From positions 5,491,222 to 5,555,221 of the forward strand of contig NC_054390.1 of NCBI RefSeq assembly GCF_001625195.1: DNA of 64,000 nucleotides, given 5' to 3'. How positions within the stretch are numbered: the stretch's first letter is position 1; each line of letters opens with the position of its first letter. This DNA comes from Drechmeria coniospora (lineage: Eukaryota > Ascomycota > Sordariomycetes > Hypocreales > Ophiocordycipitaceae). Position numbers and translations under genes: made by a program. The notes below the pieces were generated by a model. The model saw nothing but the letters and a program-made list of their open reading frames with translations, ran no database searches and was not told the DNA's origin. This document shows, piece by piece, positions 59,255-64,000 of this stretch.

Positions 59255-62200
59255 GGTGGTCCTTTTGCAACCTCTCCAGTCTCCACAGCCAACGGAGGTG
59301 TGCATGGCTCGAACGGCTTGCTAGCTGTCGACATGACCTAGCCAGGGGCGATTTACTCGGCTCCGCCTTGAAGCCCCCCTATTTCCCTCGGGGTCTTCTG
59401 CACAACCGATGCCATCACGCGCACGTTGGACGGACTAGTTCAGGAAACTCTCCGTATTACAGCCAGCCCCCGAGTCGGTACTGCCGACTGGATGCAAGCC
59501 TGTGATTGCCGAGCAGATAAGCTCGGCACCCGCATTCGCCCACCTATCTGGGAGGCGGGGAGGCGGAACCGGGGATGTTGGATGAGGGGGATGGAGGATG
59601 GAGGATGGAGGATGTCGATGTTGTCACCACCAAACCCCCATCTACATAATGCATGTACTTGCAAGTACTGTACGTACTTGCTGGCTACGGAGTGCGGAGT
59701 GCGGAGTGATATCTAATACTTGCCATCTATCTGTGTTAGTACCTGCAAGTACAGTTGGTGCCAACAACTTGTTTGCCTGGTCGCCGTTTGACCCGCATTT
59801 GTACGTAAACTTGACTCCGTCGTTGTCTTGGCCTCCTCATGCAATCCGACGGCCCAAGTAGGTGTACTCCGTACTCCGTACAAGCAATGATAATAATAAT
59901 AATTCCAACCTGCTTTTGTTTTGTTTGGGGTCTGGGCTAGCCGTTCCGTCCGTAGCTTTTGCACCTGGCGACTTTCCCTCTATCCCCCACGGCAGGTACA
60001 GTACGCTGTCACTGCCGCTCGCATGCTTAGCAGTGGCCGTGGCGAGATGTGCTCATTGTACTCCGTACTTGGCGGGTAATAACTAATGGTGGGTTTGCCG
60101 CACCGGAAAGCAACTGCCTGGCACCGTCGTCCTTCGGCTCCCAGCGCCAGCCTCTATCGCCTTTCTCGAGGTCGTGGGTTCGTCCATTCATTGCAATAAG
60201 GAGCGCGACTGCTACTCGCGGTCGCAATACCTCGTACTCGTTCATTTCTCGGTCTGTTGGCGGCAACCACCGACGGTTGGCCGAATAGGAATATGAGCTT
60301 AGCACCTAAAGTATAGGTGGCCAGCCAGCCAAGTGTCCACCGACGGCTGGCCTTGCCTATACCGCGCGTATTATTCATCCACCCACACGCTGTCTGTTGA
60401 TCGTCCTTGCATCCGCCAAGTACGAGCATCCCTTGACGAGACGGAGGAGTACGAGTATGTACAAGTACGGAGAAATACAGCTACAGTACGGAGTACTTAC
60501 AAGCAAGTACACCTGGGTCTTGTATAGTACATCCTCCTGTACTTGCGCGTACGTACTGTACTTGTACATGTACTTACTTGTATTATTGGTGACCGGCGTG
60601 CGGAGTACAAGCACTCGTCCAACTGCACAGCATCTAAGTACTAGGTACTTGATACTCTGTACTAACGGTACTTGGGTCTGGAGGTAAGTACTGTACTCTG
60701 TTCCAACTTCGTACCAAGTACTTACCTTGCAAAGGTATTAATACAGTACGTAACTGGGTGTGCTTAGACTAGTATGTTCAGTGCTCCGACCAGTACGACG
60801 TTATTACCGCGTTGTCTACTCCGTGCTCCGTACTGCAATTGCAGTGCATGCACTCCGTACACCTGCTTATTTATAGTAGTAATTACTTGTTCACATCTGC
60901 CTGCAGCACTGTACAACTTCTGTAGAGTACCCTACAGTACACGCCCTGTAACCCGCAGATTCCCACCGACACCGATGCGAGGTCGGCACCTGAATGTCGT
61001 CAGTTGTCAACTTGCCACACTCATGGGCAGGCGCGAGTACGAGAACGAGACCCAGTGCGACTACCAACCAACAAGCGATGCATGACAGAAGTACCACGTG
61101 GCTTCGAAATTGAGACCAACATGCATGCGAGTACTGTAGATTACTGGTACCTGTTTCGCACGCCCGGCAAGTGTCCTGTGCGTAGCTACGGAGTGCAGTA
61201 ATATTACTTGGAAGGTCAAGTTTGGTACGATGCGCATAGCGCACAACACCAACGGGGGGGGTCATGCGCACCCAGGGAAGCCAACCGTTCCATGCTGGAG
61301 CCTGGAAATGAACGAGCTGTCGACACGGAGATGGATCAAACACTCGGGGACGGCGGCTCCCATCTCGCTGGGCAGACACGAGCGAGTCGCAATAGTTGTG
61401 GGACCCGGCGGGAGGAATCTGCCACGGGATTGAGGAGTTCAATGCGAGTGTCAGGTGGAGGTGATAATCTGGAGGACGACGTTTCAGTACATGTACACCC
61501 ACCATGCGTTGTGTACTGGCAGGTGTTCCGACTGCTGCTCCCAGGACGGGACGCCTGAGTGTACTTGCCTGGTATTAGCACTACTGTAATTACCTCTGCT
61601 TTCATGCTAGAGGTAGCGTAATACACCGTCCAGTACTGGTGGTACCTTCGGACAAGACAATCAATTACCAAGCATCAAGTATTATTGGTACGTAGTGCTC
61701 GCACCTACTTGTACAGTACTTGTGACCGTGCTTTACCAAATACTAAGTACATTTTCATGCTCACCACTGTACAGTACATGCCAGCAAGTACAGTGCGGTG
61801 CTGATATAGTGAAAGGCACTCGTACTCCTCCATCATGAATGGGTCGAGCTGGTCGCCACGGACGCGGAGGATGACGCACTGGCTGGCTGTACTGTACATG
61901 CAGTGGCAACATCTACGTGGCGACAAGAAGGAAGCAAGGCAGGGAAGCGAGGTGTTGCGGTCCGCCAAACGGTAGGTCGGTACCTATTCGCTGGTTCTAC
62001 TTGCATGCAGCGCGCTCGTGATTCTTCAAGCTACCTACCTAGTACCTACGTAAATACTTACTACAGAGTACGGAGTACCTACCGCACCTAACATACCAAG
62101 CACTTACAGAACTTAGGTACTAATAGTACCGACATGTAAGTGATTGGAGGTGGACTCGCCTGCGCAGTGTCGTGCGTGGTGCATTTGTCGTAGCAAGTAC

Positions 62201-62260
62201 AAGTACTCGTACGTGTGCATGTACCTGCCTGCATGTATTGGCGTATTGTCATTCACACAA

Positions 62261-62276
62261 GTACACCTAGGTGTAC
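62261..62276. repeat. Perfect 16-bp palindrome GTACACCTAGGTGTAC
   Basis: A perfect palindrome bounded by GTAC on both sides, in the gene-free region. Confidence 0.9.
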
Positions 62277-63701
62277 ATGTACTCATCGGTGCCGGGTCGG
62301 TAAGAGCATTAATCAATATCGACATACGAGTACGTGGCAAGTAAACCTCGGACAAACCTTGGTAGTATGAGTACCTGGACGTTTGTATCAACGGATTTAT
62401 CCACTTGAATCCACAGAAATGAAGGGTGGGAATGCTGTCATCAACGCTCCAATAAATTCGCAGTGTCGATTGGGAAAGCACCACATGATGAGCGGGCGGC
62501 CAACGCCGATCGAATTCTGTACGGTCTAGTGATGCGAGCGGCGACGTCAGCCTGATATTTCTTCTTGGTCCCGACCTGGCTGTCCCATACTTGTACTACA
62601 TGTAGTATTAATACTACGCGTACACCGTACGGAGACACTGACGTTAAACTTGGATGCAGGCAGTACCAAGCACGGAGTACATATGACTGTACATGTGCAA
62701 GTACAGTACGTACTTGCATGCAACACACATCCGCGACTGTGCACCATTGCGCATATAATACGTTGTATGTGTAGGGATAGGATTGGGAAAAGCGGGTTCT
62801 GTTTGGTTTGGTGGAACGCGTGGGTTCCAGCGTCCATCCTCTGGGCGGCATAATTAGCGGGGTCGGTAGGAGTTTCTGCCAAACACCCCCATGAATCCCT
62901 GCACTGTTGATGGACCCTCGTGGTGGGACGATGGATGGTGTGGTGCTGTTGGTTAAGGCATTCGTTTCTCCTACGAAATGGGTGCGGAGAGGACTTTGGG
63001 CAGTGTACAGTAGTAGTGCTCAGTACTTGCTTGTATTACAGAAGCATGAAGTACTTACAGTACAACTACAATACATTCGCTGTACTGTACTCCGTACTTA
63101 CGGAGGAGTACTTATTACTTGTTAATTCCTGGTACGTACTAATGCACATGTGCGCATGCAGTATTACTTAGCACGCTGTACAGTATGTATCAGTAGTACA
63201 GCAGCTGGAGCAAGTGTACCTTGCTGAGGTACGGTGCACCTATACTTGCATGTGCTGTATGTACTTACATGTACTGTTCGTGTAATTACCTGCGCGGCAA
63301 CTGTCCTGCCCACCGCCTGCTGCCTGCTTCCCATACTCGTACAGTATACGAGAAGAGTACAAGCACGAGTACTCCGTACAAGCGCGAGACAATCTCGGCC
63401 GGCAGCAGCCGACAAAGCTTCCATCCCACCGTCATTTTTCATGTTGGCACACCCGACAGGACGGAAAGCACGACGCCCGAACGCAGCTCTGACTCCTTCC
63501 CATCCGCCGCAGCACCTGTAGGAGCTCGTGCTCGCGCCTGCCTCGTACCTCCTCGTACCTGCCTGTAGGTGTACTTACCAACGTGGCAAGGGACCACCCA
63601 CCCGGGAAATCAGGCACTCTCTCTCTGCTAAGGTACCCGAACCTTGCCATGCCTAGTACAGTACTTAGTTCCAAAACCCAGCCCACGTCTTCCTTGAACG
63701 T

Positions 63702-63716
63702 CCCCCCCCCCCCCCC
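63702..63716. repeat. Homopolymer of 15 C
   Basis: A run of 15 C near the right edge of the window, in sequence without a recognised gene. Confidence 0.9.
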
Positions 63717-64000
63717 TCACATCCCTCTGTGAGAACCGCCGTTGGTCGACTGACGCCTCGAGAAAAGCTTGACCCTCCTGGCGTACGGATAGGATCGTGG
63801 GCTGGAGGTGCTCCATCCCTGCACGAGGACTCCGTCCAGCAGTGCCGCGCGCCACTGGCAGAGGCTCCTCTCGTCTTTACATCGGATGCTCTATCAGCCA
63901 TTTCATATGAATACCTGCCGTGCTGGCTTACTCCCCACCTCTGTTTCCGTCGTCCTTACGACACCATCCATCCATCTCTCTCTCCCCTTTCCTCCGTCAA

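Larger units (their letters stand above)
53015..64000. other. 11-kb region with no supportable gene, rich in GTAC-type repeats
   Basis: I read all frames and found no known domain, no conserved motif and no plausible multi-exon gene. Islands of ordinary GC-rich sequence (about 54.1-55.0, 56.1-56.5, 56.9-58.3, 59.0-59.6, 61.2-61.5, 63.4-64.0 kb) alternate with GTAC-dense stretches (53.75-54.07, 55.1-55.4, 56.55-56.85, 58.3-58.8, 59.65-60.1, 60.4-61.2, 61.6-63.4 kb). The longest open frame, 54196-55080 (294 codons), shows no family feature. The first few hundred bases should hold the CIA2 promoter. Confidence 0.55.

Overview
The window is a piece of nuclear genome from a filamentous ascomycete, most likely a Sordariomycete of the order Hypocreales. 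The support is short spliceosomal introns of about 50-90 bases with GTANGN donors, CTNAC branch sites and (C/T)AG acceptors, GC-rich coding sequence, and a gene set typical of such fungi (fungal Sas4, Sin3, TAF2, a GPI-anchored cysteine-rich surface protein, a secreted GMC oxidoreductase). The order is an inference from protein similarity recalled from memory. I see no viral, plasmid, transposase or reverse-transcriptase gene, no rRNA or tRNA, and no telomere repeat.

Seventeen protein genes are supported, all in the first 53 kb. From left to right: an ABHD12-like serine hydrolase (608-2104, +), N-myristoyltransferase (2835-4646, +), Golgi GDP-mannose transporter (5542-6870, -), an M28-type glutaminyl cyclase (8896-10102, +), the oligosaccharyltransferase subunit Swp1/ribophorin II (10596-11647, +), a second alpha/beta hydrolase (12342-13688, +), an ethanolamine/choline phosphotransferase (14289-15828, -), a GPI-anchored cysteine-rich protein (17273-17959, -), a PX-domain protein like Ypt35 (22362-23200, +), an IQ-motif protein of unknown role (24362-26170, +), Sas4 (27075-28719, +), TAF2 (29752-34257, +), Sin3 (35340-40516, +), cytosolic acetoacetyl-CoA thiolase (41198-42623, -), the U5 snRNP GTPase Snu114 (44642-47830, +), a secreted GMC oxidoreductase (49151-51079, +) and the Fe-S targeting factor Cia2 (52149-53014, -). 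Intron positions were placed by hand so that frame and conserved motifs join.

The genes do not form a secondary-metabolite or defence cluster. Two loose themes show. Several act in the secretory pathway or on lipids (GDP-mannose transport, N-glycan transfer, glutaminyl cyclase, phospholipid synthesis, GPI protein, endosomal PX protein). Between 27 and 40.5 kb there are three consecutive co-oriented transcription/chromatin genes (Sas4, TAF2, Sin3).

Gene-free DNA is unusual. It is strewn with short GTAC-centred sequences, especially the 11-mer GTACGGAGTAC and its complement, often in tandem or as perfect palindromes. These fill the spaces at 7.0-8.75, 18.4-22.0, 26.4-26.75, 42.8-44.2 and 53.7-64 kb, and I did not see the 11-mer in the assigned exons. 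The last 11 kb holds no gene I can support. The observations most worth checking are an 8-base microexon encoding the oxyanion-hole motif of the first hydrolase, a 14-G tract that puts the conserved end of the IQ protein out of frame, a partial tandem duplication of the GPI-signal end of the surface-protein gene, and a near-perfect 30-bp-arm hairpin at 53.95 kb.
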